Below, piece after piece: positions 1 through 8,674 of a stretch of DNA of 26,704 bases. The notes under the pieces were generated by a model that saw only the letters and a list, made by a program, of their open reading frames with translations, was not told where the DNA came from and made no database searches. Where the stretch lies: NCBI GenBank assembly GCA_049889655.1, contig JBMHCY010000104.1, positions 1-26,704 on the forward strand, given 5' to 3'. Numbering within the stretch: the first letter of the stretch is position 1; each line of letters begins with the position of its first letter. This stretch comes from UBA1172 sp049889655. Its GTDB lineage: Bacteria; Pseudomonadota; Alphaproteobacteria; Puniceispirillales; UBA1172. The translations under genes and the position numbers were made by a program.

Positions 1-728
1 ACCCCCGGTCCTATGTCGATTCCAATCTTGTTGGCAGTTTCAATGTCATGGATGCAGCGCATCATGGCGGTGTCAGGCATTTGCTGATGGCCTCGACCTC
101 TTCTGTCTACGGGGCCAATACCGAAATGCCCTTTGTCGAAAGCCAGCAATGCGATACGCCGATGTCGTTCTATGCGGCGACCAAGAAAGCCAATGAAGCG
201 ATGGCCCATGCCTGGTCCCATATCCACGGGCTGCCTGTCACCATGTTCCGGTTTTTCACGGTCTACGGCCCCTGGGGGCGGCCGGATATGTCACCGATGA
301 AGTTTGCCAAGGCCATCATCGAAGGCAGACCCATTGATGTCTACAATCATGGCCGGATGCAGCGCGATTTCACCTATGTGACGGACCTGGTTGAGGCCAT
401 CAGGCTGCTCATTGATGCTGTCCCGCCGCAGGCAGATGACCGGGGTGAAGCCATCCCCGGTGACAGCCTTTCGCCTGTTGCCCCCTGGCGGGTGGTGAAT
501 ATCGGCAATTCAGCTCCTGTTGAATTGATGGCCTATATTGCTGCGATCGAGGATACGCTCGGCATAACGGCAGAGAAAAACATGATGGATATGCAGCCGG
601 GTGATGTTCCCGCGACCTGGGCGGAAACGTCGCTGCTGCAGTCATTGACAGGGTTTACCCCCGGGATGACTATCGAAGAAGGTGTTGCCCGGTTCGTCGC
701 CTGGTACCGTGATTATTATCAAGTCTGA
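1..728 (+). CDS. UDP-glucuronate 4-epimerase-like NAD-dependent epimerase (5' end cut by window)
   Basis: Partial gene: the reading frame is open from base 3, upstream of the first internal ATG at 48, so the N-terminal NAD-binding Rossmann half lies outside the window. What remains is the C-terminal part of an extended short-chain dehydrogenase. It shows a Ser-rich strand (ASTSSVYG), the catalytic YxxxK in SFYAATK, and the RFFTVYGPWGRPDM and RDFTYVTD blocks typical of UDP-glucuronate 4-epimerases of polysaccharide biosynthesis. These enzymes interconvert UDP-glucuronate and UDP-galacturonate in the cytoplasm. The gene ends 23 bases before the dehydrogenase that follows and may share its transcript, although the functions look unrelated. 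Another nucleotide-sugar epimerase of the same family is the main alternative. Confidence 0.85.
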   Translation, partial: PRSYVDSNLVGSFNVMDAAHHGGVRHLLMASTSSVYGANTEMPFVESQQCDTPMSFYAATKKANEAMAHAWSHIHGLPVTMFRFFTVYGPWGRPDMSPMKFAKAIIEGRPIDVYNHGRMQRDFTYVTDLVEAIRLLIDAVPPQADDRGEAIPGDSLSPVAPWRVVNIGNSAPVELMAYIAAIEDTLGITAEKNMMDMQPGDVPATWAETSLLQSLTGFTPGMTIEEGVARFVAWYRDYYQV

Positions 729-751
729 AACCCCCTGAAAGGATTGCTCTC

Positions 752-1840
752 ATGTCAGCATCAAGACAGTATCGTATTGCCAGTATTCCCGCGGATGGTA
801 TCGGCACTGAAGTCATTACTGCCGGGATCGAGGTGCTGGAGGCACTTGCCGCGAGGATGGGTGATTTCAGCCTTGATGTTGAAACCTTCGACTGGGGGTC
901 GGATTACTACAAAAAGAACGGTGTCATGATGCCCGAGGACGGGCGCGAAACGCTTCAATCTTTTGATGCAATCTATTTCGGGGCGGTTGGTGCTCCGGAT
1001 GTGCCGGACCATATCACTCTGTGGGGGCTGCGGCTGCCGATCTGTCAGGGTTTTGATCAATATGCCAATGTGCGGCCGACGCGGATCATCCCGGGCATCG
1101 CCACACCCCTGCGTGATGTTGGGCCGGGAGATCTGGACTGGGTTATCATTCGTGAAAATTCCGAAGGCGAATATGCCGGCAGTGGTGGCCGGGCGCATCG
1201 CGGGATGCCCGAAGAGGTCGGCACTGAGGTGGCGATCTTCACCCGGGTCGGGGTGACGCGGATCATGCGCTATGCCTTTTCCATGGCCCGGTCACGGCCG
1301 CGGAAACTGCTTACAGTAGTCACCAAATCCAACGCCCAGCGTCACGGGATGGTGATGTGGGATGAAATCGCCGCTGAGGTTGCCGAAGAATTCCCCGACG
1401 TCACCTGGGACAAGATTCTCGTCGATGCCATGACAGTGCGGATGACACATCATCCGGAAACGCTGGATACCATCGTGGCGACAAATCTGCACGCCGATAT
1501 TCTGTCTGATCTTGCCGGGGCGCTGGCCGGCAGCCTGGGCGTTGCGCCAACAGCCAATATTGATCCGGAAAGACGGTTCCCCTCAATGTTTGAGCCGATC
1601 CACGGCTCCGCCTTCGATATCACCGGCAAGGGGATCGCCAACCCGATTGCCAGTTTCTGGACCGCTGTCCAGATGCTCGACCATCTCGGCGAGAATGCCG
1701 CCGGCCAGGTGCTGATGCAGGCGATTGAGGATGTCTGTGCTGCCGGGATTATGACGCCTGATGTTGGTGGTTCGGCCACGACAAAAGATGTCACCGCGGC
1801 GGTGATCAACGCCATTAACGGGGCCAATAAACCGGATTGA
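752..1840 (+). CDS. D-malate / tartrate dehydrogenase (decarboxylating), isopropylmalate dehydrogenase family
   Basis: 362 aa, the usual length for DmlA/TtuC enzymes. These are NAD- and divalent-metal-dependent cytoplasmic enzymes that oxidise and decarboxylate (R)-malate to pyruvate, and often also tartrate or 3-isopropylmalate. Visible family features are the N-terminal IPADGIGTE strand, RENSEGEYAG with Tyr141, Lys192 in VVTKSN, the metal aspartates around 225, 249 and 253, and the FEPIHGSAFDI adenosine-binding loop. The ENSEGEYAG...GRAHRG form is that of tartrate/D-malate dehydrogenases rather than LeuB. An AAAGGA ribosome site precedes the ATG. D-malate is the expected product when a CntA-type oxygenase cleaves L-carnitine and the aldehyde is oxidised, so this gene may belong functionally with the plus-strand operon starting at 9797. 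That link is inference. Confidence 0.85.
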   Translation: MSASRQYRIASIPADGIGTEVITAGIEVLEALAARMGDFSLDVETFDWGSDYYKKNGVMMPEDGRETLQSFDAIYFGAVGAPDVPDHITLWGLRLPICQGFDQYANVRPTRIIPGIATPLRDVGPGDLDWVIIRENSEGEYAGSGGRAHRGMPEEVGTEVAIFTRVGVTRIMRYAFSMARSRPRKLLTVVTKSNAQRHGMVMWDEIAAEVAEEFPDVTWDKILVDAMTVRMTHHPETLDTIVATNLHADILSDLAGALAGSLGVAPTANIDPERRFPSMFEPIHGSAFDITGKGIANPIASFWTAVQMLDHLGENAAGQVLMQAIEDVCAAGIMTPDVGGSATTKDVTAAVINAINGANKPD

Positions 1841-1911
1841 GGGTTCCGTTCCGGCTTGCCATGGGGGGATAACTCCCTCATCATCAAGGCAGAAGCAGCA
1901 ACAGGTCACCA

Positions 1912-2820
1912 ATGATTTCGGCTCTCTTCACGGCGCAGCTGGCCAAACCAAAGGCCATGGCTCTTGTCTTTTTTGGCTCGACGGTCTGGGGTCTGCTCTG
2001 GATGCCGCTACGTTGGCTGGATCATGTTGGGGTTGTCGGGCTGTGGTCCACCTTTGCCTTCATGGCGATGCCTGTCATCCCCCTGGTTATCTGGAAGGGC
2101 CGGGTGATCCTCAATGACCGTAAGCATCACCTCGCCTATGTGCTCACCGGCGGCTTCATTGGCCTCGGCTTTGCCCTCTATTGTACCGGCTTCCTTTTTG
2201 GGTCTGTTACCAAGACAACCCTGCTGTTCTATCTGACACCGGTCTGGTCATCGCTGATGGGCATGGCTCTTCTGGGGGAGCGCGGCAGCCTCGGGCGCTG
2301 GCTTGCCAATGCCATGGGGATCGGCGGCTGTGCCCTGATCATGGGAATTTCCGGGGATGAGATCAGGTTTGATCCCTCGGACTGGTTCGGGTTTCTCTCG
2401 GGCATTGCCTGGGCAGCGGGCAGTGTCGGCCTGCGGCGATACCCGGACGCTGATTTCATCGGGGCAACGACCATGCAATATGTCCTCGGCACGGTGATGG
2501 TGGTGGTGGCACTTCTCTATGCCGGAACGCCTGTACCTTCCACCTCGGCGATAATAACCGGAGTGCCGATCGCGATCATCACGACGCTTGTCTTCCTGCC
2601 ATCGATGCTGATCATCTTCCGGATCAACCAGTATATCTCGCCGGGGCTTGTCGGCCTGCTGATGATTTCCGAGGCTGTCGTCGCTGTCATCTCCGCCTGG
2701 CTACTGCTGGGCGAGCGCATGGCACCGATGCAATGGGTCGGGGCTGCGCTCGTGCTGGGAACCGCGGTGATGGTGGCGCTCACCGATATCGGCGATGATC
2801 AGTCTTCCAGTGGCGGATAG
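1912..2820 (+). CDS. EamA-domain (DMT superfamily) transporter
   Basis: 302 aa, strongly hydrophobic throughout, consistent with ten transmembrane helices in two EamA repeats. The pattern LFYLTPVWSSLMGMALLGERGSLGRW in the first repeat is matched by VGLLMISEAVVAVISAWLLLGERMAPMQW in the second; this LGE-R block is the hallmark of drug/metabolite transporters. Such proteins usually export metabolites or amino acids across the inner membrane, but the substrate cannot be predicted from sequence. It lies 71 bases after the dehydrogenase. Its last 22 bases overlap the 3' end of the convergent betC gene, which shows both 3' ends are functional and that there is no room for a conventional terminator. 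Confidence 0.85.
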   Translation: MISALFTAQLAKPKAMALVFFGSTVWGLLWMPLRWLDHVGVVGLWSTFAFMAMPVIPLVIWKGRVILNDRKHHLAYVLTGGFIGLGFALYCTGFLFGSVTKTTLLFYLTPVWSSLMGMALLGERGSLGRWLANAMGIGGCALIMGISGDEIRFDPSDWFGFLSGIAWAAGSVGLRRYPDADFIGATTMQYVLGTVMVVVALLYAGTPVPSTSAIITGVPIAIITTLVFLPSMLIIFRINQYISPGLVGLLMISEAVVAVISAWLLLGERMAPMQWVGAALVLGTAVMVALTDIGDDQSSSGG

Positions 2821-4328
2821 CGGGTTTTCGCAGCGGCTTCTGTCCAGTCCATGTGGTTGCGGACATATTCTTCCGAAGCGATGCGCGGCGGGTTATAGTC
2901 CCAGTCAACGCGGCGGCCGGATTGCATGGCCGTATAGATCGCCTGACGCTGTTTCTGTTTGGCGATCACATCATTCCTGATCACAGCCATGTTCCAGCCT
3001 GTGGCAATCTCGGCGGCAAAGGCAGCAGCCAGATCAGCATGGGCCGGATCGTCGGCCAGGTTCTGCTTCTCCAGCGGGTCGGCAGCGAGATCATAGAGAA
3101 GCGGGGCATCGCTGTCACAGTGGATGTATTTGTATTGGCCGCGGCGGATCATGATCACCGGATCAGCTGTCATCTCGGCGCAATATTCACCGATGGCCTC
3201 GCCGTCATCATCCTTGCCGCTGGTGGCCATGGGCCACAGCGACCGCCCGTCAATCGGCTGACCCAGCAGCGGTTTGGCGGTTGCAGGGGTCTCAGCGATA
3301 TCGAGCATGGTCGGCAGGATATCCACCAGTGAACAGGGGCTCGATACCGCCCCCGTGGCGACACCCGGCCCGGCCATGATCAACGGGACCCGTGCCGAAT
3401 GTTCAAAGAAGTTCATCTTGTACCAGAGCCCGCGTTCCCCCAGCATATCGCCATGATCAGCCGTCACGATGATGATCGTGTTGTCGAGCTGGTCAATCTC
3501 TTCCAGGGTCTGGATAATGCCGCCGATCTTGCTGTCAAAATAGGACGTGTTGGCATAATAGGCATGGCGGGCGTTGCGGATTTCATCATCGGTTACCGCA
3601 ACGGTGCTTGCCTCAATCCCGTCCATCAGGCGGCGGGAAAAGCCATCCTGCTGATCGCGGGGGACGATGTGTTCGGGCATATCGATCTCATCCGGGGAAT
3701 AGAGATTCCACCATTCCGGCCGGGCCACATAGGGGTCATGGGGGTGGATGAAACTGGCCACGAGGCAGAACGGCCCGACTTTTTCCCCGGCATATTCAAA
3801 CAGTTTGCGGCGGGCAAAGAAGGCCACCTCTTCATCGTATTCGAGCTGGAATGTCGTGTTGGCCATCCCGGCTTCACGGACGGAATCCATGTTGTGGTAC
3901 CATTTGTCGATCCGCTCATCGGGCAACTCCCAATCCGGCGTCCAGGCGAAATCCGACGGATAGACATCAGTGGTGATCCGTTCTTCGAAACCGTGCAGCT
4001 GATCCGGGCCGACAAAATGCATCTTGCCCGAAAGGCAGGTGCGATATCCCATTTGACGCAGGTAATGGGCGAAGGTCGGTACCGAGGAGGGGAACTCACT
4101 ACCATTGTCATAGGCGGCGATCCGGGTGATCAGCTGCCCGGCCATGAAACTGAAGCGTGATGGCGCACACAGCGGGGCATTGCAATAGGCTGCATCAAAC
4201 CGCATCCCGCGGGCGGCGAGGCTATCCATATGCGGGGTTTTGACAACCGGATGGCCATAGGCTCCGGTAAAATGGGGGGCCAGCTGATCGGCCATGATCA
4301 GGACGATATTCGGTTGCGATGATGTCAT
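2799..4328 (-). CDS. betC: Choline-sulfatase
   Basis: 509 aa. Hydrolyses choline-O-sulfate to choline and sulfate in the cytoplasm. The N-terminal metal site is IMADQ (Asp14, Gln15). The formylglycine signature is CAPSR with Cys54, the same position as the catalytic cysteine of Sinorhizobium BetC. LSGKMHFVGPDQLHGFEER with TTDVYPSDFAWTPDW is characteristic of choline-sulfatases. VTADHGDMLGERGLW supplies further metal ligands. The last 45 residues (RRVDWDYNPPR... to ...RYPPLED) match the choline-sulfatase C-terminal extension, which other sulfatases lack. The start is supported by an AAGAGA ribosome site. It lies 23 bases after the permease gene, so it is the last gene of the transporter operon, which suggests the transporter brings in choline-O-sulfate or a close relative. 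Confidence 0.9.
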   Translation of the reverse strand: MTSSQPNIVLIMADQLAPHFTGAYGHPVVKTPHMDSLAARGMRFDAAYCNAPLCAPSRFSFMAGQLITRIAAYDNGSEFPSSVPTFAHYLRQMGYRTCLSGKMHFVGPDQLHGFEERITTDVYPSDFAWTPDWELPDERIDKWYHNMDSVREAGMANTTFQLEYDEEVAFFARRKLFEYAGEKVGPFCLVASFIHPHDPYVARPEWWNLYSPDEIDMPEHIVPRDQQDGFSRRLMDGIEASTVAVTDDEIRNARHAYYANTSYFDSKIGGIIQTLEEIDQLDNTIIIVTADHGDMLGERGLWYKMNFFEHSARVPLIMAGPGVATGAVSSPCSLVDILPTMLDIAETPATAKPLLGQPIDGRSLWPMATSGKDDDGEAIGEYCAEMTADPVIMIRRGQYKYIHCDSDAPLLYDLAADPLEKQNLADDPAHADLAAAFAAEIATGWNMAVIRNDVIAKQKQRQAIYTAMQSGRRVDWDYNPPRIASEEYVRNHMDWTEAAAKTRYPPLED

Positions 4329-4351
4329 GGCGGTCTCTTTTCAGATTGCTG

Positions 4352-6457
4352 TCAGGCAGCGGTGTCTTCACTGCCCAGTTTATTGGCCCAGCCGCGCAGG
4401 ATGCGATCAGCCATCATGGCTATAAATGCCATCGAAACACCGGCTGTCAAGCCAAGTCCTGTATCAGCATCACGCAGCCCGACATTGACCTGTTCGGCCA
4501 GGCCCCTCGCCCCCACCAGCACAGCAATGATCAGCATCGCCAGCGCAAACAGAACGGTCTGGTTCAGCCCCAGCAGAATCCCCGGCCTCGCCACAGGCAG
4601 TTCCACATAAAGCAGCCGTTGCAGCGGCGTGCAACCCTGGGCGATCGCGGCTTCCTGCAACTGATGCGGGATCGCCCGAAGCCCGTGTTCGGTATAGCGA
4701 ATGATCGGCACGATGGCGTAAAGCACAATCGCCACCAGGGCGGAAAATTCATTGATCTGGAACAGCGCCACGGCCGGGATCAGAAAGATATAGAGCGGGA
4801 TCGATTGCAGGGTATCGTTGATCGGTTGCAGCACCCGCGACACGGCATCTGATTTTGCCGCCAGAATGCCGAGGGGGCAGCCGACAATAAGGCAGATCGC
4901 CACTGCCGATGTGCAGAGATAAACTGAATACATCGCGTCCTTCCAGTGGCCGAACACCGTGATCGCCATCATCATGGCGAGGCAGGTCAGTGCCAGCCGC
5001 AGCCCTGAGGCCTTATAGGCGGCAAGGCAGACACCGCCCGCCACCGCCCACCAGGGCAGGAAGGTAAAGCCGCGCAGCAGGATCAGCCCGAGCACGAAGA
5101 TGAAAATCGCCAGCCCGAATTGCCGCCGTATCCCAAAGATCACCGTCGCGGCAAAAATCACTGCCAGCCATCCCTGCCGGTGGGTTTCGGTAAAGGCAAA
5201 TCCCCAGGTGAAGGGCAGGACAGCCTGTTCAAGGCCAATCCGCAGAGGCAGCAGCACATACATCAGGGCGTTGTTCTTGATCAGGTCCAGCGTCGCCCCG
5301 TGGGTGGTGATAAACTCGCCGAGGCTGACATTGATCGCGGCTTCGGCATCACGGAAGGTGGCCGCAGATGCGATAACCAGATGATCATGCGGCATGACTG
5401 CCCCGAGCCCCAGCAGCACCGCCAGCACCACGATCCCTGTCCGAAGGGCGGAAGCCCTGTGGCCGGGGCCGGTGTTGGTCGCGGCTGCCCGGCTCAACAG
5501 ATCGATCACCACCGCCATTAGAACGATGATGATCCCGGCACTCAGGGCTTCGCCGAACCGGGCCGAGCCCTTGTTGGTGGCAACGAGAACTTCCCGGCCG
5601 ATATCATCAAAGCCGCCGATCACCGCTGCGATGATCACCATCGACAGGCTGGCGAGGATCGACTGGTTGAGCCCGATCAGGATCTGGTTGCGGGCGCTCG
5701 GCAATTCAATCATGAAAAACCGCTGGATCCGGTTGGCCCCGGAAATCGAGGCGACATCATGCAGATCATGGGGCACCATCTTCAGCCCCAGCATGACATT
5801 GCGGGTGATCGGCGGGGCGGCATAGATCATGCTGGCGATCACCCCGGGCACCGGCCCGAAACCGAAAAGCACGATCAGCGGCACCAGATAGGCAAAGGTG
5901 GGGATGGTCTGCATCATGTCGAGCGAGGGTTCGATCACGGCCCGTGCGCGTGCCGATTTGCCGCCCATGACGCCAAGCAGAAAGCCAAAACCGACCGCCA
6001 TCGGCACCGCCACCCCGACCATGGCCAGGGTGTTCATGGATTTGATCCAGTGGCCGGACAGTGCCATGTAGAGAACCGCCATGGCGACGAAAATGGCGAG
6101 CCCCATTCCCCGGAATCGCCAGCCGAGCCAGGCGGTAATCACCACAAGACAGGGCCATGGCAGCCCGTGAAGCCCGGACTGGAGCCCCCGAACGGCCCAG
6201 TTGATCCCGTCGGAAACCATGCGGAGAACCGGTTTGGCCCAGGCCACGAAAGCCTTGATGCCGGTATTGATGGCATCCTGAACGGCACCGGTGGCGGCAA
6301 CAGGTTCGGCCACCATCCAGGGCAGATCAGCCGGCGCGATCACCGCCCAGGCACCGATCAGGGCAAATACCGCCGCCAGCCAGCCCGCCGATTTCTGCAG
6401 CCAGGCGAGGGGCTGGTGCAGGAAGGGCCATCTGGCGGTTGAAACAAGGCCTGTCAT
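4352..6457 (-). CDS. Fused two-domain permease of a glycine betaine/TMAO-type ABC transporter
   Basis: 701 aa, roughly twice the length of a ProW/OpuAB permease, with two complete binding-protein-dependent transport domains in one chain. The first carries the cytoplasmic coupling loop DVASISGANRIQRFFMIELP (about residues 230-255). The second carries EAAIAQGCTPLQRLLYVELP near residue 600. Each loop is followed by the same GLNQ(S/T)-type segment, so the halves arose by duplication and fusion. A long extra hydrophobic stretch separates them. The product would form the whole membrane channel as a single polypeptide. The gene starts 3 bases after the ATPase stop and is followed by betC. Large fused permeases of this kind are found with TmoX-like binding proteins in marine Alphaproteobacteria (from memory); the substrate here is inferred. 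Confidence 0.87.
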   Translation of the reverse strand: MTGLVSTARWPFLHQPLAWLQKSAGWLAAVFALIGAWAVIAPADLPWMVAEPVAATGAVQDAINTGIKAFVAWAKPVLRMVSDGINWAVRGLQSGLHGLPWPCLVVITAWLGWRFRGMGLAIFVAMAVLYMALSGHWIKSMNTLAMVGVAVPMAVGFGFLLGVMGGKSARARAVIEPSLDMMQTIPTFAYLVPLIVLFGFGPVPGVIASMIYAAPPITRNVMLGLKMVPHDLHDVASISGANRIQRFFMIELPSARNQILIGLNQSILASLSMVIIAAVIGGFDDIGREVLVATNKGSARFGEALSAGIIIVLMAVVIDLLSRAAATNTGPGHRASALRTGIVVLAVLLGLGAVMPHDHLVIASAATFRDAEAAINVSLGEFITTHGATLDLIKNNALMYVLLPLRIGLEQAVLPFTWGFAFTETHRQGWLAVIFAATVIFGIRRQFGLAIFIFVLGLILLRGFTFLPWWAVAGGVCLAAYKASGLRLALTCLAMMMAITVFGHWKDAMYSVYLCTSAVAICLIVGCPLGILAAKSDAVSRVLQPINDTLQSIPLYIFLIPAVALFQINEFSALVAIVLYAIVPIIRYTEHGLRAIPHQLQEAAIAQGCTPLQRLLYVELPVARPGILLGLNQTVLFALAMLIIAVLVGARGLAEQVNVGLRDADTGLGLTAGVSMAFIAMMADRILRGWANKLGSEDTAA

Positions 6458-6460
6458 GGG

Positions 6461-7534
6461 TCAGGTTCCGGGTGAGTTGGCGGCGATGGCGAGCAGATGG
6501 GCTCGGCTGCATTCGCCGATAATCTCATCATCACTGCCGGTGGCGCAGATGGTTTCACAATCGGCGGGCAGGGTGACAAGGCATTCTTCGAGAGTTGTCT
6601 CGGCGCTGACAGCAATGCCCTTGCGGCCCGGCGACTTGCGTTTTGACGGGGTCATGATATCGGCAAGATGCAGCACCTGAAGGCGGGAGACATCCTGAAC
6701 GAAACTGGCGACATAATCATCCGCCGGGGTCAACAGCAGATCAGCCGGGCTGCCGAGCTGGACGATCCGGCCATCACGCATGATGGCGATCCGGTCAGCG
6801 AGTTTCACGGCCTCGGCGAAATCATGGGTGATGAAGATGATGGTTTTGTGCAGCCGCGACTGGAGTGCCAGCAATTCATCCTGCAACTGCCGCCGGATCA
6901 GCGGGTCAAGCGCGCTGAACGGCTCGTCAAGCAGCCAGACTTCGGGATCGACAGCCAGTGACCGGGCGATCCCGACACGCTGCTGCTGGCCCCCGGAAAG
7001 CTGGGTGGGGTAGGAATCCCCGCGGCCATCAAGGCCGACAAGGTTGAGCATTTCCTCAGCCTTTGCCAGGGCCTCGGCCTTGCTCTCGCCCCGAACCTTG
7101 AGCGGGAAGGCGATATTCTCAAGCGCGGTGAAATGCGGGACGAGGCCGAAATTCTGAAAGACCATGCCCATCTTGCGGCGGCGGATTTCGCGCAGATCAT
7201 TCTCGGACATGGTGTTGAGCTGGACGCCATCAAGGAAAACCTGCCCGAAACTGGGTTTCTGCAACTGGGCAATGCCGCGCAGCACGGTTGATTTGCCGGA
7301 GCCCGAAAGCCCCATGATGACAAAAAGTTCACCGGTGTGAACAGAAAAGGAGACATCCTCAACAGCAACGATCTGCCCCGCCCCTTCGAGCGCCTGGCGA
7401 CGTTCCGCAGGCGGCATATCCGCGATCACCTGATCCTTGGTCAGGCGGTCAGCCTGGGGGCCAAACACCTTCCAGAGGTTTTCACAAGTGAGTTTAACCT
7501 CGCGTCGGCGTTGTTTGCGGAGAGAAGAAGGCAT
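6461..7534 (-). CDS. ATP-binding subunit of a glycine betaine/TMAO-type ABC transporter (ProV/OpuAA family)
   Basis: 357 aa. The start LTCENLWKVFG and the spacer of about 35 residues before VAVEDVSFSV are typical of quaternary-amine uptake ATPases. The Walker A motif is GLSGSGKS (75-82), the Q-loop is VFQNFGL, the signature is LSGGQQQRVGIA (179-190) and the Walker B is WLLDEPFSALD. A C-terminal regulatory tail of about 80 residues follows residue 275 and ends soon after the IIGECSRAHLL segment; it resembles a degenerate CBS-type extension. It energises the fused permease encoded 3 bases downstream. The annotated ATG has no clear Shine-Dalgarno site and sits just after an inverted repeat, so its translation start is less certain than that of its neighbours. 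Confidence 0.88.
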   Translation of the reverse strand: MPSSLRKQRRREVKLTCENLWKVFGPQADRLTKDQVIADMPPAERRQALEGAGQIVAVEDVSFSVHTGELFVIMGLSGSGKSTVLRGIAQLQKPSFGQVFLDGVQLNTMSENDLREIRRRKMGMVFQNFGLVPHFTALENIAFPLKVRGESKAEALAKAEEMLNLVGLDGRGDSYPTQLSGGQQQRVGIARSLAVDPEVWLLDEPFSALDPLIRRQLQDELLALQSRLHKTIIFITHDFAEAVKLADRIAIMRDGRIVQLGSPADLLLTPADDYVASFVQDVSRLQVLHLADIMTPSKRKSPGRKGIAVSAETTLEECLVTLPADCETICATGSDDEIIGECSRAHLLAIAANSPGT

Positions 7535-7548
7535 ACGCAGCGAAACCG

Positions 7549-7581
7549 GCGGCGGACAAGGAAGAATCCCCCATCCGCCGC
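7549..7581 (-). repeat. Inverted repeat between the binding-protein and ATPase genes
   Basis: In the 65-base gap between the binding-protein stop and the ATPase start, an 8-base perfect inverted repeat (GCGGCGGA at 7549-7556, TCCGCCGC at 7574-7581) can form a GC-rich hairpin with a 17-base loop. No T-tract follows it on the transcribed strand. It is therefore better read as an mRNA-stabilising or partial attenuation element that keeps binding-protein mRNA in excess, as seen in other ABC operons, than as a full terminator. Confidence 0.45.
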
Positions 7582-7599
7582 GTCAGGTTTAAGGCAGGG

Positions 7600-8562
7600 T
7601 TACTTGGCCTTGGCGGCAGCGATCAGGCTGTCAACAGCAGCGCTGTTGGCATTGATCCATTCGTCCACGACCTTGTTGATATCCTCACCACGGCTGTCGA
7701 CAGCGGCCATCATCAGCTGCTGATCATTGGCATCCATGGAATAGTTTTTGAGGATTTCACCAGCCATCGGCCAGGTGCTGTCAAAACCGGACCAGACAAC
7801 CTTGAAGATCCGTGTCGGGGAGAAATCACAATCCCCGGTGGCGTCCGGGTTAACCCCCCAAGAGGCATCGTTGTAGCAGGCATCATCACCGGCCGGCAGG
7901 GCGACCCATTCGGTCTCATATTCGGAAAGTGCCCAATGCGGCTGCCAGAAGGTCATCAGCAGTGGAGACTTCTTCTTGATCGACGCTTCCAGTTCGGTGA
8001 TGAGCGCGCCCTCGGAACCAGCAGGAATCGCAGCGAAATTCATCCCCATGGCTTCGAGCCTGTCCTTGCCGGGGGAACCCCAGTCTGCCGGGTAATCAAG
8101 CAAACGGCCCTGCGGCAGGGTATCAACGGTGGCGAACTTTGCGGCACATTCGTTGAGCGCTTCCCAGTCAGGCAGCCCGGGGCACATTTCCTTCATGTGA
8201 ACGGGGTAGAGAACACCTTCACGGGCATTCAGGCCCAGGTCACCGATATCCTTGATCTTGCCCGAGGCTTCGATGTCAGCATACTGGCCGGGCAGGTTCG
8301 AGGTCCAGATTTCCAGTGTGGCGTGCAATTCGCCGTCACCGATGGCAATGAACTGCGGGGTGTAACCGGCGGTCACATATTCGACCGAATAACCGGCACG
8401 TTCAAGCACAGCCCCGGCAACGCGGGTGGTCAGGTGCTGGCCTGTCCATTCGTTGATGGCAAGTTTGATGGTCTTGTCACTGGCACCCATATCAAGGGCC
8501 AGGGCATTGGTCGCCAGCATTGGCAGTGCAACGGCAGCGGCGATGATTGATTTAAAGGTCAT
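7600..8562 (-). CDS. Periplasmic substrate-binding protein, OpuAC/TmoX-like (quaternary amine or amine oxide)
   Basis: 320 aa with a clear signal peptide (positively charged start, hydrophobic core IIAAAVALPMLA, cleavage near ALA around residue 22). The mature part has the OpuAC/glycine betaine-binding fold. The block CPGLPDWEALNECAAKFAT, then GRLLDYPADWGSPGKDRLEAMGMNF, LLMTFWQPHWAL and DASWGVNPDATGDCDFSP, resembles the trimethylamine N-oxide receptor TmoX of marine bacteria as I remember it. Trp residues in TFWQPHW, DASWG and VVWSGF could form the aromatic cage for a trimethylammonium group. It has a strong GGGAGG ribosome site, and the operon's promoter region lies just upstream. Linkage to betC points to choline-O-sulfate, choline or a betaine as ligand, but TMAO cannot be excluded. 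Confidence 0.85.
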   Translation of the reverse strand: MTFKSIIAAAVALPMLATNALALDMGASDKTIKLAINEWTGQHLTTRVAGAVLERAGYSVEYVTAGYTPQFIAIGDGELHATLEIWTSNLPGQYADIEASGKIKDIGDLGLNAREGVLYPVHMKEMCPGLPDWEALNECAAKFATVDTLPQGRLLDYPADWGSPGKDRLEAMGMNFAAIPAGSEGALITELEASIKKKSPLLMTFWQPHWALSEYETEWVALPAGDDACYNDASWGVNPDATGDCDFSPTRIFKVVWSGFDSTWPMAGEILKNYSMDANDQQLMMAAVDSRGEDINKVVDEWINANSAAVDSLIAAAKAK

Positions 8563-8601
8563 GGTTTTCCTCCCATTTTGCGAGACTTTCTCATAGTCTT
8601 C

Positions 8602-8674
8602 TCTTTATGATTGTGAAGTATATTCCGCCGTTATAACATGACTATTTACGACATTTTATGAATTTATTCGACAT
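8602..8674 (-). promoter_or_regulatory. Putative activator-dependent promoter and direct-repeat operator of the transporter-betC operon
   Basis: Reading the minus strand toward the binding-protein gene, TGTCGAA (starting at base 8673) and TGTCGTA (starting at 8653) form direct repeats 20 bases apart. The second continues as TGTCGTAAATAGTCAT, and a good -10 hexamer TATACT lies about 25 bases further on. The hexamer 17 bases before it (ATAGTC) is a poor -35 and overlaps the second repeat, as expected for an AraC-type activator contacting RNA polymerase. The first repeat overlaps the last codons of the regulator gene. A strongly similar pair precedes the Rieske operon at 9699-9736. Confidence 0.5.

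Noticed and set aside
1841..1911. Possible terminator after the D-malate dehydrogenase gene
   Set aside because: Only a 4-base GGGG/TCCC stem without a T-run is visible; too weak to call.
3399..4160. Open frames of 100-250 codons antisense to betC, the permease and other genes
   Set aside because: They are frame shadows typical of GC-rich DNA, with no recognisable domain or ribosome site, and lie entirely opposite strong genes.
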